Counted from the stretch's first letter, positions 9,899-18,204 are shown. The stretch: DNA of 46,851 nucleotides from an uncultured Rikenella sp. (GCF_947628055.1 NZ_CANQYJ010000003.1:1-46851); one strand, 5' to 3'. Program-made: numbers and translations. Notes: generated from the sequence alone by a model not told the origin.

Positions 9899-10291
9899 AT
9901 GCGGGAGATCATTGCGGGCACCTCGCACACGGCCTCTCTTACGGTTGCAGAGGCTCATACCGCCGTAGCCTTGGGCTCGGGGGATTTGCCGGTGCTGGGG
10001 ACACCGGCCTTGGCTGCCCTGATGGAGAATGCGGCGATGAAGGCCATAGCTCCGTTCCTGGATCGTACGCCGGAAGCAATGAGCAGCGTGGGCATTGCAC
10101 TGAACATCTCCCACGAGCGGGCGTCCTCAATTGGCGAACAGATTCGGGCTACGGCTACCGTGACAGCGGTCGACGGGCGGCGAGTCGATTTCGATATTCA
10201 GGCTTCGGACAGCTCCGGCCGTATTATCGGTCGGGGTACGCATACTCGATTTATCGTGAATACCGAAAAATTTATGGCCAAAATCCGATAA
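9899..10291 (+). CDS. Hot-dog fold thioesterase, fluoroacetyl-CoA thioesterase (FlK)-like
   Basis: A 130-residue single hot-dog domain. It matches the FlK-like thioesterase family: GSGDLPVLGTPALAALMENAA supplies the Thr and Glu of the triad in the region 30-47, and the His is in NISHERAS. These proteins hydrolyse acyl-CoA esters in the cytoplasm; FlK itself is specialised for fluoroacetyl-CoA, but most relatives have unknown substrates. It starts 6 bases after the flavodiiron gene, so it is the third gene of the operon. No substrate should be inferred from the family name. Confidence 0.82.
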   Translation: MREIIAGTSHTASLTVAEAHTAVALGSGDLPVLGTPALAALMENAAMKAIAPFLDRTPEAMSSVGIALNISHERASSIGEQIRATATVTAVDGRRVDFDIQASDSSGRIIGRGTHTRFIVNTEKFMAKIR

Positions 10292-10298
10292 ATAATCG

Positions 10299-10306
10299 TA
10301 AATTTG
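10299..10306 (+). promoter_or_regulatory. TAAATTTG -7 box for the aldolase gene
   Basis: Exact TAnnTTTG match 49 bases upstream of the aldolase ATG at 10356; the -33 element is unclear. Confidence 0.5.
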
Positions 10307-10355
10307 AAGATAGATTCCGGATGCGGAAACATAATTACTTAAAACCCAATACATA

Positions 10356-11432
10356 ATGAGCGAAAAAAAATTTCCGGCAGGAGTTCTCACGGGAGACAAA
10401 GTAGGACAGTTGTTCGCCTATGCCAAAGAAAAAGGATTTGCCATTCCGGCGGTGAACGTGACCGGCACCGACACGATCAATGCGGTGCTCGAAGCCGCTG
10501 CAACGATCAATTCTCCGGTAATTATCCAAATCTCGAACGGCGGCGCGGCTTTCGTTGCAGGGAAAGGATTGAAATTGGAAGGGCAGGAGGCACAGGTGCT
10601 GGGGGCTATCGCTGCGGCCAAACACGTGCACACGGTGGCTAAGGCATACGGGGTGCCGGTGATTCTGCACACCGACCATGCGGCCAAGAAATTGCTGCCG
10701 TGGATCGACGGCTTGTTGGATGCCAGCGAAAAACACTTTGCGGAAACGGGAACGCCGCTCTTCAGCTCCCACATGCTCGACCTGAGCGAAGAACCGATCA
10801 ACGAAAACCTCGAAATCTGCTCGAAATACCTGACCCGGATGTCCAAGATGGGGATGACCCTCGAAATCGAACTCGGGATTACCGGCGGGGAAGAGGATGG
10901 GGTGGACAACTCGCACGTCGATTCGTCGAAACTCTACACCCAGCCGGAAGACGTTTGCAAGGCTTACGAAACCTTGATGAAAATCAGTCCGAACTTTACC
11001 ATCGCCGCTTCGTTCGGGAACGTACACGGGGTTTACAAACCGGGGAACGTGGTGCTCGAACCGAAGATTCTGCGCGACTCGCAGGCATATATCCACAAGA
11101 CCTTGAAGACGGCGACGGACAAACCGGTGAACTTCGTCTTCCACGGCGGCTCGGGCTCGGAACCGGAAAAAATCGCCGAAGCCATTACCTACGGGGTCAT
11201 CAAGATGAACATCGACACCGACACCCAATGGGCATTCTGGAACGGAATCCGCCAGTTCTACAAAAAGAACGAGGCTTACCTGCAAGGACAGCTCGGCAAT
11301 CCGGAAGGACCGGACAAACCCAATAAAAAATACTACGATCCGCGGAACTGGCTGCGGGCAGGGGAAACGTCGATTATCGAACGCCTGAAAATCGCGTTTG
11401 AAAACTTGAACTGCGTCAATGTCCTGTCATAA
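10356..11432 (+). CDS. fbaA: Class II fructose-bisphosphate aldolase
   Basis: A zinc-dependent glycolytic and gluconeogenic enzyme that splits fructose 1,6-bisphosphate into dihydroxyacetone phosphate and glyceraldehyde 3-phosphate. The 358-residue chain is of the longer, E. coli-like IIa type. Zinc and catalytic regions seen are ILHTDHAAKK (His and Asp), ELGITGGEEDGVDN, GNVHGVYKPGNV and FHGGSGS. Phosphate-binding NIDTDTQWA follows. It stands alone between its own promoter and a strong terminator, with a phosphofructokinase next door, so the two genes make and use the same intermediate. Confidence 0.96.
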   Translation: MSEKKFPAGVLTGDKVGQLFAYAKEKGFAIPAVNVTGTDTINAVLEAAATINSPVIIQISNGGAAFVAGKGLKLEGQEAQVLGAIAAAKHVHTVAKAYGVPVILHTDHAAKKLLPWIDGLLDASEKHFAETGTPLFSSHMLDLSEEPINENLEICSKYLTRMSKMGMTLEIELGITGGEEDGVDNSHVDSSKLYTQPEDVCKAYETLMKISPNFTIAASFGNVHGVYKPGNVVLEPKILRDSQAYIHKTLKTATDKPVNFVFHGGSGSEPEKIAEAITYGVIKMNIDTDTQWAFWNGIRQFYKKNEAYLQGQLGNPEGPDKPNKKYYDPRNWLRAGETSIIERLKIAFENLNCVNVLS

Positions 11433-11470
11433 TATCGACTGCTCTTCACACCAACCATGAAGCGACACGG

Positions 11471-11516
11471 AACAGCCCTTGACTTATCCTGCATAAGTCG
11501 TACAGGGCTGTTTCTG
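11471..11516 (+). terminator. Rho-independent terminator after the aldolase gene
   Basis: Long stem with arms AACAGCCCT...AGGGCTGTT and an inner CTTAT/ATAAG pairing (11471-11512), followed by TTTCTGTT. It separates the aldolase from the phosphofructokinase gene. Confidence 0.85.
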
Positions 11517-11581
11517 TTATGATTCCGCCTACACGATTTTTTCACGAAATTCACTCAAATTCATTCCAACCGTTTTCAACC

Positions 11582-12805
11582 ATGAAAAATGCAGTAGCCA
11601 TACTTTGCGCCGGAGGTCCTGCACCGGGCATCAACACCGTCATCAGCGCCGTGACCAAGATTTTCAGTCAGAACGGCTATCAAGTCATCGGACTCAACGG
11701 CGGATACAAAAGTCTGGTGAGCGACGAACCGGATTTCGTCTACCTCGATTTCGAGACCGCCGACACCATTTACTGTCGGGGAGGGTCGGCCTTGGTGATG
11801 AGCCGGTACAAACCGACCGACAAAGAATTCCGCACCGACTTTTTTGAACGGTACAACGTCAAAGTGCTGGTCACGATCGGCGGAGACGACACGGCATCGA
11901 CCGCCAACCGGCTGACCAAATTCCTCAAGCAGAAAGGGGTCGATGTGGCCAGCATCCATGTGCCGAAGACCATTGACAACGACCTGCCGCTGCCGGCCGG
12001 GTATCCGACCTTCGGGTATAATTCGGCGAAAGAAGAGGGGGTCAAGCTGGCCACGACCTTGTATGAAGATGCGCGGACCAGCGGAAACTGGTTCGTCGTG
12101 TCGGCCATGGGGCGCGAAGCGGGGCACTTGGCTTTCGGGATCGGAGCGGCCTGCCACTACCCGATGATCGTCATCCCGGAAATGTTTAACAAGACCCCGA
12201 TCACGTTCGACAAGATCACGCGGCTCGTCATCTCGTCGATGGTGAAACGGCGCCTGATGGGGATTCCGTACGGGGTGGCAGTGATTTCGGAAGGAGTTTT
12301 CCACTTCATGAACGACGAAGAGGTGATCAACACCGGCGTGCAGTTTACCTACGACGAACACGGACATCCGGAGCTGGGTAATGTCAGCAAGTCGCACATC
12401 TTCAACATGCTCGTACAGCAGAAACTCAAGACGCTGCGCATCAAGGTAAAGAGCCGGCCGAACGAGATGGGGTACGAACTGCGCTGCTGCCGGCCGATCG
12501 CTTATGACTTGTCTTATGCGACACAGTTGGGGCTGGGGGTTTACGAGTTGTATCAGGCGGGGCATAGCGGCTGCATGGTCACCGTCGGACGCGACGGCTC
12601 GGTCGAACCGCTCTTCATGGACAGCGTGGCGGACAAGGACGGAAAGATCATGCCGCGGCTCGTGGACGTGAACTCGCGGAAAATCCAGCAGATTATCCAG
12701 AACAACCTGCACTATATCACGCCGGAAGATTACAAAGGGGCGTCGAAGTACGTCGATAATCCGGAAGAGTACGACTTCATGAAGATTCTCGAATGGGATA
12801 AATAG
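11582..12805 (+). CDS. pfp: 6-phosphofructokinase, residues suggest PPi-dependent type
   Basis: This enzyme phosphorylates fructose 6-phosphate at C1. The 407-residue chain is longer than the E. coli ATP enzyme. Two diagnostic positions point to pyrophosphate as donor: GGDDT at 100-104, where the second Asp takes the place of the Gly in ATP enzymes, and PKTIDND at 128-134, where Lys replaces Gly. Both are known determinants of PPi-PFKs. MGREAGHLA and the substrate-binding region follow. The frame extends to an ATG at 11519, but MKNAVAILCAGG at 11582 is the conserved start and the upstream part overlaps the terminator tail. The PPi assignment is an inference from residues. Confidence 0.88.
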   Translation: MKNAVAILCAGGPAPGINTVISAVTKIFSQNGYQVIGLNGGYKSLVSDEPDFVYLDFETADTIYCRGGSALVMSRYKPTDKEFRTDFFERYNVKVLVTIGGDDTASTANRLTKFLKQKGVDVASIHVPKTIDNDLPLPAGYPTFGYNSAKEEGVKLATTLYEDARTSGNWFVVSAMGREAGHLAFGIGAACHYPMIVIPEMFNKTPITFDKITRLVISSMVKRRLMGIPYGVAVISEGVFHFMNDEEVINTGVQFTYDEHGHPELGNVSKSHIFNMLVQQKLKTLRIKVKSRPNEMGYELRCCRPIAYDLSYATQLGLGVYELYQAGHSGCMVTVGRDGSVEPLFMDSVADKDGKIMPRLVDVNSRKIQQIIQNNLHYITPEDYKGASKYVDNPEEYDFMKILEWDK

Positions 12806-12843
12806 CTTCCTCTTTTTTCGAGGATCTTTGTTGTTATGAAGAA

Positions 12844-12880
12844 AAAGCCTTTCCTGCGAGTTGCGGGAAAGGCTTTATTG
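12844..12880. terminator. Bidirectional terminator between pfp and the GT9 gene
   Basis: AAAGCCTTTCC paired with GGAAAGGCTTT (12844-12876), flanked by A-rich sequence on the left and T-rich on the right. It sits in the 80-base gap of a convergent pair. Confidence 0.85.
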
Positions 12881-12885
12881 TATAT

Positions 12886-13950
12886 TTATTTCAGGTGCGC
12901 TGCAATGCGTCCGAAAATCCGTTCCGGAGGCAAATCGTTCAGACAAGCGTAATCGCCGCGCCAACACTCCTTGTGTCCGTACACCGAGCAAGGCCGGCAC
13001 GGCATGTCCAGCCCCACCGCATCCGCCAACGATTGTCCCAACCCTAAGAAACCCGCATACGGATGCGTCGCTCCCCACACCGATACCACCGGCACCCCCA
13101 CAAGCGACGCCATGTGCATCGCCGAAGAGTCCATCGACACCATCAAGTCCAGATTGGCCATCAGATCGATCTCTTCCCGCAGGCTGAACCTCCCGACAAC
13201 CGATACGAAACGTCCCGTGGAATCTTCCGCCACAATCGCTCGAGCCAGTTCGCGCTCTTCTTCTCCGCCTCCGAAAATGAACACCCTTGCCGACGGATAC
13301 CGCTCGACCAGCATCAGCGCCAAAGCCTGCATCTTTTCGACCGGATACACTTTCCCTTTATGCTGAGCGAACGGCGCAAAGCCGATCCAATATTCACCCG
13401 GTTCCCGTTTCAGTCCCAATCCCGCCGGAATCGGCCGCGACTGACGATATGCTGCGAGATCCGTCCCGATAACCGGAATGTCGAAACCCGCCGCACGGAA
13501 TACGTCCGCATACCTTTCGATGCTCGTCCGCAACGGACGGAGCACTTTCCCCTGGCCGGGCATCGCCGTCAACGCTTTCTTTCCGGCGCGTCCCTTGTCG
13601 ATATGATGATAAGATTTCCCGCTCGCCAGCCGGTAAAGTTTCCGCAGCAGCTTGGAATAGATTTTATCCTGAAGGTCGATCACCTGCTCGACATCCGGAT
13701 GGGCTTCGCGCAGTTCCCGGAAAAGCCGTATCAACCCTTTGAGCCCCCGGTGATAATGGGCCAAGTCGATATTATGCAGTTTCAGATTCGGAATCCCGTC
13801 GAAAAAAGGCTCGTAAAACCTGCGGGTCAACAGCACGATCTCGGTCTGCGGATAACGACGCATCACCTCGGCAATCACCGGAGCGGTCATTGCCACATCC
13901 CCCATCGCAGAGGAACGGATCACCAATATTTTATTCGGCGCAGCCTTCAC
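12886..13950 (-). CDS. Glycosyltransferase family 9 (heptosyltransferase-like)
   Basis: The 354-residue protein has the GT-B fold layout of ADP-heptose:LPS heptosyltransferases: N-terminal ILVIRSSAMGDVAMTAPV, and a C-terminal donor-binding half with SMDSSAMHMASL and VPVVSVWGATHP. A cysteine-rich end (MPCRPCSVYGHKECWRGD) resembles other Bacteroidota GT9 proteins. It would add a sugar to lipid-linked glycan or LPS core at the cytoplasmic face of the inner membrane. It starts 18 bases after the DUF4254 gene, a pairing I recognise as common in the phylum. Sugar donor and acceptor are unknown. Confidence 0.88.
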   Translation of the reverse strand: MKAAPNKILVIRSSAMGDVAMTAPVIAEVMRRYPQTEIVLLTRRFYEPFFDGIPNLKLHNIDLAHYHRGLKGLIRLFRELREAHPDVEQVIDLQDKIYSKLLRKLYRLASGKSYHHIDKGRAGKKALTAMPGQGKVLRPLRTSIERYADVFRAAGFDIPVIGTDLAAYRQSRPIPAGLGLKREPGEYWIGFAPFAQHKGKVYPVEKMQALALMLVERYPSARVFIFGGGEEERELARAIVAEDSTGRFVSVVGRFSLREEIDLMANLDLMVSMDSSAMHMASLVGVPVVSVWGATHPYAGFLGLGQSLADAVGLDMPCRPCSVYGHKECWRGDYACLNDLPPERIFGRIAAHLK

Positions 13951-13968
13951 CTCAACGTGTAAAGAATT

Positions 13969-14574
13969 CTATTTTCGGGCATACAACACCGGATTCAAAG
14001 CCGGATCGTTGTACATCTTCATCTGTTTATAAAGTTTCATATATTTCCGCCCCGCCTCGATGTCGGCCAGCAGTTCCTCGATCGCCTGCGACAGATCGGT
14101 ACGCTGGGTCACCAGCACAGCCAGTTTCGTCCGGCAGGACGAACGGTGTTCGTCGGAAACATCCGTCCGCTCCGTTTCCTGCTGCATGTGGTAAATCTTC
14201 AGAGCCAAAATCGAAAGTCTGTCCACCGCCCATGCCGGGGTCTCCGTATTGATCGTCGCTCCGGCAAGCGGCACAACCGTTTTGTATTTATCCAGGAAAT
14301 AGCCGTCGATATATTCGACCAGATCGGTCCGCTCCTGGTTCGAGGCATCGATCCGCCGTTTGATCGCCAGTGCCGCCACAGGATCGATCTCCGGGTCGCG
14401 GATGATGTCTTCAAGATGCCACTGCACCGTATCGATCCAGTTCTTGTGATAGAGCAGGTGTTCGACACTTCCGGCCGGATAAGGGTTTGCTATCGGGGTA
14501 TCCACGTTGTCTTGCCGGTGGTAGTCCCCGATGGAACGTTGAAAAATCTGGTTACAAAGTGCAGTGAAAATCAT
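13969..14574 (-). CDS. DUF4254 family protein
   Basis: A 201-residue, mostly helical cytoplasmic protein of unknown function, recognised as DUF4254 from ALCNQIFQRSIGDYH, the conserved LLYHKNWIDTVQWHLEDIIR segment, an arginine-rich middle and the end MYNDPALNPVLYARK. The frame extends 92 codons upstream, but that part lies across the promoter at 14686-14693; the ATG at 14574 gives the family's normal length. It is followed by GT9, and the pair is likely co-transcribed. It may assist glycan assembly, but this rests only on the neighbour. Confidence 0.85.
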   Translation of the reverse strand: MIFTALCNQIFQRSIGDYHRQDNVDTPIANPYPAGSVEHLLYHKNWIDTVQWHLEDIIRDPEIDPVAALAIKRRIDASNQERTDLVEYIDGYFLDKYKTVVPLAGATINTETPAWAVDRLSILALKIYHMQQETERTDVSDEHRSSCRTKLAVLVTQRTDLSQAIEELLADIEAGRKYMKLYKQMKMYNDPALNPVLYARK

Positions 14575-14685
14575 AGTTTTTCGTTTGCCGCCATTTGCCG
14601 CGCAAAGAAAGTGGCAAGCAGAGTGCGCTCCGGACCAGTCCCGAGCGCCGAGGCCCAGTCTATTCCAGCCGGCGCATGTCGGCTG

Positions 14686-14693
14686 CAAAGATA
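14686..14693 (-). promoter_or_regulatory. TATCTTTG -7 box for DUF4254-GT9
   Basis: Exact TAnnTTTG on the minus strand, 112 bases before the start codon. It lies back-to-back with the GH73 promoter, 31 bases away. Confidence 0.6.
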
Positions 14694-14724
14694 AAACAAT
14701 TTTGACGGAAAGCCCCTTATTTTC

Positions 14725-14732
14725 TATTTTTG
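14725..14732 (+). promoter_or_regulatory. TATTTTTG -7 box for the GH73-LysM gene
   Basis: Exact TAnnTTTG. Transcription would begin near 14740, leaving a leader of about 10 bases to the ATG at 14750 or about 19 to that at 14759. Confidence 0.55.
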
Positions 14733-14758
14733 CCAAGCACCCGAACCGAATGATCTTC

Positions 14759-15676
14759 ATGAACCGAATCATCCTGTACATCTTCTTCCTGCTGTTGCCA
14801 GCCGTATGCCGGGCACAGTACAAAATGACAGCGCAGGAATACATTGACACCTATAAATACATGGCTGTGCGATCCATGAAAGAGTTCGGCATTCCGGCCA
14901 GCATCACACTGGCGCAAGGGCTGCTCGAATCGGGCAATGGCGGCAGCCGGTTGGCTGTGGAGGGGAACAATCACTTCGGGATCAAATGCAAAGGGTCGTG
15001 GACGGGTGCCAAGATTTATCACGACGACGATGCGAAAGGGGAGTGTTTCCGCAAATACCGCAACGCCGAGCAATCCTACCGCGACCACTCCAAATTTCTG
15101 ACCGAATCGCCTCGGTATGCCGCTCTGTTCAAGCTCGACGCGACGGACTACAAAGGGTGGGCCTATGGTCTGAAAGCAGCCGGATACGCTACCAATCCGA
15201 AGTATCCGCAGCTGCTGATCGACATCATCGAAAGAAACAGGCTTTACCAGCTCGATCGGCCGGCCGGAGCAGGCGGCTTGCTGTCGCGGCGCGCAAACCG
15301 CAGGGAAGCGAAAGCGGAACTCAACGAACCGTTGAAACCGAAGCATGCGGTCGAGAGAAATAACGGCGTGCGGTATATCGTTTCGCAGGAAGGCGAGAGT
15401 TTCGCTTCGGTGGCGGCTCAATACCACATGCCGGTCAAACGGCTGCTCAAGATCAACGATCTGAAAAGCGCCTTTCCGCTGCCTGCGGGAACCGCGCTTT
15501 ATGTCGAGCCTAAACGGGCGCGGTCTTCTTCGGCAAGAAGCCACACGATAGCGAGCGGCGAGTCGTACCACTCCGTCGCGCAGCAGTACGGGATCAAACT
15601 GAAAAAACTCCAGAAAATGAATCCCATCATCCGCCGGTTCCCGCCCCGGGTGGGTCAGGAGTTGCGGTTGCGGTAA
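14759..15676 (+). CDS. Secreted peptidoglycan hydrolase: GH73 glucosaminidase with two LysM domains
   Basis: A 305-residue exported protein. The N-terminus (MNRIILYIFFLLLPAVCRAQ) is a signal peptide. Residues about 25-160 form a glucosaminidase (GH73) domain, with catalytic Glu E57 in LLESGNGG, then NNHFGIKC, a YRNAEQSYRDHSKFL stretch and YATNPKYP. Two LysM peptidoglycan-binding modules follow, one starting near RYIVSQEGESF and one near HTIASGESYHS, ending at the chain end. It cuts the glycan backbone at N-acetylglucosamine, probably in cell separation or wall turnover. The ATG at 14750 is also possible (adds MIF). It is divergent from DUF4254-GT9. Confidence 0.92.
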   Translation: MNRIILYIFFLLLPAVCRAQYKMTAQEYIDTYKYMAVRSMKEFGIPASITLAQGLLESGNGGSRLAVEGNNHFGIKCKGSWTGAKIYHDDDAKGECFRKYRNAEQSYRDHSKFLTESPRYAALFKLDATDYKGWAYGLKAAGYATNPKYPQLLIDIIERNRLYQLDRPAGAGGLLSRRANRREAKAELNEPLKPKHAVERNNGVRYIVSQEGESFASVAAQYHMPVKRLLKINDLKSAFPLPAGTALYVEPKRARSSSARSHTIASGESYHSVAQQYGIKLKKLQKMNPIIRRFPPRVGQELRLR

Positions 15677-15698
15677 TCGGCAGGAAGACAAATGAAAA

Positions 15699-15721
15699 GC
15701 GTCCGCATGCTCAGCGGACGC
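15699..15721. terminator. Hairpin between convergent GH73-LysM and OsmC genes
   Basis: GCGTCCGC-ATGCTCA-GCGGACGC, an 8-bp perfect stem in the 75-base gap between the two stops. There is an A-run on the left but no T-run on the right, so it should work better for the minus-strand gene. Confidence 0.6.
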
Positions 15722-15751
15722 ACCGATAACAACCGAACGGAAGTCGGGAAA

Positions 15752-16162
15752 CTATTTCCCGTAATGGAAAATCACGGTCTGTTTCAGATCCGGATGCAGC
15801 GAATTGGCCACCGGACACTCATGCGCAGCAGCCTCCAGAATCTTCTTCACCTTCGGCTCGTAATCCGACGGGAAAGTCAACTCCACGACCACCTCCACAA
15901 TCCGCCGCGGAGCAGTGCCCATGATTTTGGAAATATTCACCTCCGTGCCGTCGATATCGAACCCGTGCACCTGGGCGGCTTTCCCCATGATCGTCAGCAT
16001 GCAGCTGCCCAGCGCCGTAGCCAAAAGGTCGGTCGGCGAGAAAAATGCCCCCTTGCCCCCGTTATCCGTCGGCGCATCCGTCATGATCTTCGTCCCCGAC
16101 TGCAAATGTTCCGCCTCGGTGTGCAGCCCGCCGAGGTAGCGCGTATGAACCGTAATAGCCAT
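15752..16162 (-). CDS. OsmC family peroxiredoxin-like protein
   Basis: The 136-residue product has the two redox cysteines of OsmC/Ohr proteins: C54 in ALGSCMLTIMG and C116 in AAHECPVANSL. It also has the family's FSPTDLLATALG segment. These proteins reduce organic hydroperoxides or have related thiol chemistry in the cytoplasm. The sequence looks more like the OsmC/YhfA branch than Ohr. It has its own promoter, divergent from and overlapping the MATE gene's control region, which would suit joint stress regulation, though no operator is obvious. Confidence 0.9.
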   Translation of the reverse strand: MAITVHTRYLGGLHTEAEHLQSGTKIMTDAPTDNGGKGAFFSPTDLLATALGSCMLTIMGKAAQVHGFDIDGTEVNISKIMGTAPRRIVEVVVELTFPSDYEPKVKKILEAAAHECPVANSLHPDLKQTVIFHYGK

Positions 16163-16191
16163 AATGCTTTGAATTTATTGATTTTTCAATA

Positions 16192-16199
16192 CAAAGGTA
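16192..16199 (-). promoter_or_regulatory. TACCTTTG -7 box for the osmC-like gene
   Basis: Exact TAnnTTTG on the minus strand, 30 bases before the start codon. Confidence 0.65.
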
Positions 16200-16212
16200 A
16201 AATCTATTTTCC

Positions 16213-16220
16213 TATCTTTG
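16213..16220 (+). promoter_or_regulatory. TATCTTTG -7 box for the MATE gene
   Basis: Exact TAnnTTTG, 26 bases before the ATG at 16246. Only 13 bases separate it from the opposing -7 box, so the two promoters overlap and initiation from one may hinder the other. Confidence 0.6.
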
Positions 16221-16245
16221 CAACCCTTTTTCGCCTACAAGTCCG

Positions 16246-17586
16246 ATGATCACCTACACCAACCGCAATATTTGGCACGTGGCCTTTCCGATCCTGCTCA
16301 GTCTGCTGATGGAGCACCTGATCGGACTGACCGACACCGCCTTTCTGGGACGTCTCGGCGGCCATAACGGGGAGATCGCCCTCGGCGCATCGTCGCTGGG
16401 AGGTGTGTACTATATAGCCGTCTTCATGCTCGGTTTCGGATTCAGCGTCGGAGCGCAAATCCTCATGGCCCGCCGCAACGGCGAGGAACGCTACCGGGAG
16501 ATCGGGCCGGTATTCCAACAGAGCGCTCTGTTCCTGCTGTTCTTGGCGACCGTCGTATTCGCCTTTTCCAAATTTTTCGCCCCGCAGATCCTCGACCGCC
16601 TGATCTCGTCGACGGAAATTTACCAAGCCACGCTGGAATATCTGAACTGGCGCATATACGGCTTTTTCTTCATTTTCCTCGCCGTGATTTTCCGGGCCTA
16701 TTATGTCGCTATCACCCGGACGAAAATCCTGACGATCAACTCGATCGTGATGGTTCTGAGCAATGTCGTGCTGAACTACGGCTTGATTTTCGGCCGTTTC
16801 GGATTGCCGACTATGGGCATTGCGGGCGCCGCTGTCGCATCTGCGGTGGCCGAACTCGTTTCCCTGCTCTTTTTCATCGTTTACACCTCGAAAAAGATCG
16901 ACTGGCGCAAATACGGCCTTTTTCGACGCACACGACTGAATATCAAAGAATTGGGACACATACTGCGCCTCTCTTCCTGGACTATGGTGCAACAGTTTGT
17001 GGCTGTCGGCACCTGGTTCCTGTTTTTCGTCGCCGTGGAACATCTCGGCGAACAGCCGCTGGCCGTCACGACTATCGTGCGGAGCGTCTCGTCGCTGCTG
17101 TTCATTATCGCCAGTTCGTTCGCCACGACAAGCAGTTCGCTGGTCAGCAATATGATGGGAGCGGAGCAGAGCCGCGACGTGATGTCCACCGTGTGGCGGA
17201 TCATTCGGATGTGCTACATGCTGATCGTGCCGCTGCTGGCTGTCATTCTGCTTTTCCCCCGGCAAGTGCTTCGCATCTATACCGACAACCCCGCCCTGAT
17301 CGCCGCTTCGGTTCCTGCCCTGTTAGTCATGGCCTCGGCTTACCTGATCCAGACCTCGGCATTTATCTGGTTCAACACCGTATCCGGAACCGGAAACACG
17401 CGGGCCGCTTTCACGCTCGAAATGACCGCGATCGCAACCTATGCCCTGTATGTTTATTTCGTCGTCATCCACCTGCGCGCCGACGTCGCCTGGTGCTGGA
17501 CGACGGAACACTTGTACGGCGTGGTCGTGTTCGCGCTGGCCTATCTGTATATGCGGAAGGCCGACTGGCAAAGCAAAAAAATTTAA
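16246..17586 (+). CDS. MATE family efflux transporter
   Basis: A 446-residue inner-membrane protein with about 12 hydrophobic helices in two related halves. It shows the MATE pattern: PILLSLLMEHLIGLTDTAFL near the start, ALGASSLGG, a GFGFSVGAQILMARR helix, and later TIVRSVSSLLFIIASSF with ATTSSSLVSNMMGA. MATE proteins export cationic drugs or metabolites by Na+ or H+ antiport; the substrate is unknown. It is followed 13 bases on by the EngB GTPase gene and shares its control region with the osmC-like gene. Confidence 0.92.
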   Translation: MITYTNRNIWHVAFPILLSLLMEHLIGLTDTAFLGRLGGHNGEIALGASSLGGVYYIAVFMLGFGFSVGAQILMARRNGEERYREIGPVFQQSALFLLFLATVVFAFSKFFAPQILDRLISSTEIYQATLEYLNWRIYGFFFIFLAVIFRAYYVAITRTKILTINSIVMVLSNVVLNYGLIFGRFGLPTMGIAGAAVASAVAELVSLLFFIVYTSKKIDWRKYGLFRRTRLNIKELGHILRLSSWTMVQQFVAVGTWFLFFVAVEHLGEQPLAVTTIVRSVSSLLFIIASSFATTSSSLVSNMMGAEQSRDVMSTVWRIIRMCYMLIVPLLAVILLFPRQVLRIYTDNPALIAASVPALLVMASAYLIQTSAFIWFNTVSGTGNTRAAFTLEMTAIATYALYVYFVVIHLRADVAWCWTTEHLYGVVVFALAYLYMRKADWQSKKI

Positions 17587-17599
17587 CTATTTTAGCCCC

Positions 17600-18196
17600 A
17601 TGAATATAGCATCCGCAACATTCGTGTGCAGCAGCCAGAAGCTGTCGCAGTGTCCGACGGGCGACATGTGCGAATTCGCTTTTATCGGCCGCTCGAACGT
17701 CGGCAAATCGTCGCTCATCAACATGCTCACCCGGCGGACGGGACTGGCCAAAGTATCGGGCACGCCGGGAAAAACCCGGCTGATCAACCATTTTGTCATT
17801 AACGACACGTGGGCCTTGGTCGATTTGCCGGGCTACGGGTATGCCAAAGTGTCGCGCAGGGAGCGGAGCGGATTCTCGTCGTTGATCACGGATTACGTTT
17901 TGAACCGCGAACAGCTGTACTACCTGTTCGTTTTGGTCGATGCGCGACACGAACCGCTGCGGATCGACATGGAATTTGTCCGGTTTCTCGGGGAGCACGG
18001 CGTGCCGTTCGGCATCGTTTTCACCAAAACGGACAAGCTCTCGCAGGCGCAGCTGAACCGCAATACCGACCTCTATCGGCGACAGTTGGCGGAGGAGTGG
18101 GAAGAACTGCCCCGGATGTTCGTCATCTCGTCGGAGAAGGGCACGGGTCGGGACGAAATTCTGGATTTTATCGAAAATTGTTTAGAACAGAGTTAA
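17600..18196 (+). CDS. engB: Ribosome biogenesis GTPase EngB (YsxC/YihA)
   Basis: A 198-residue TRAFAC GTPase needed for 50S subunit assembly. The GTPase boxes are all present: G1 GRSNVGKSS, switch residues in GTPGKTR, G3 DLPGYGYAKV, G4 TKTDK and G5 SSEKG. The frame runs open from 17441, but the upstream codons overlap the MATE gene and are unlike the family. The ATG at 17600 gives the usual N-terminus (MNIASATFV). It lies 13 bases after MATE and may be co-transcribed. Confidence 0.94.
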   Translation: MNIASATFVCSSQKLSQCPTGDMCEFAFIGRSNVGKSSLINMLTRRTGLAKVSGTPGKTRLINHFVINDTWALVDLPGYGYAKVSRRERSGFSSLITDYVLNREQLYYLFVLVDARHEPLRIDMEFVRFLGEHGVPFGIVFTKTDKLSQAQLNRNTDLYRRQLAEEWEELPRMFVISSEKGTGRDEILDFIENCLEQS

Positions 18197-18204
18197 AAAA
18201 AAGC

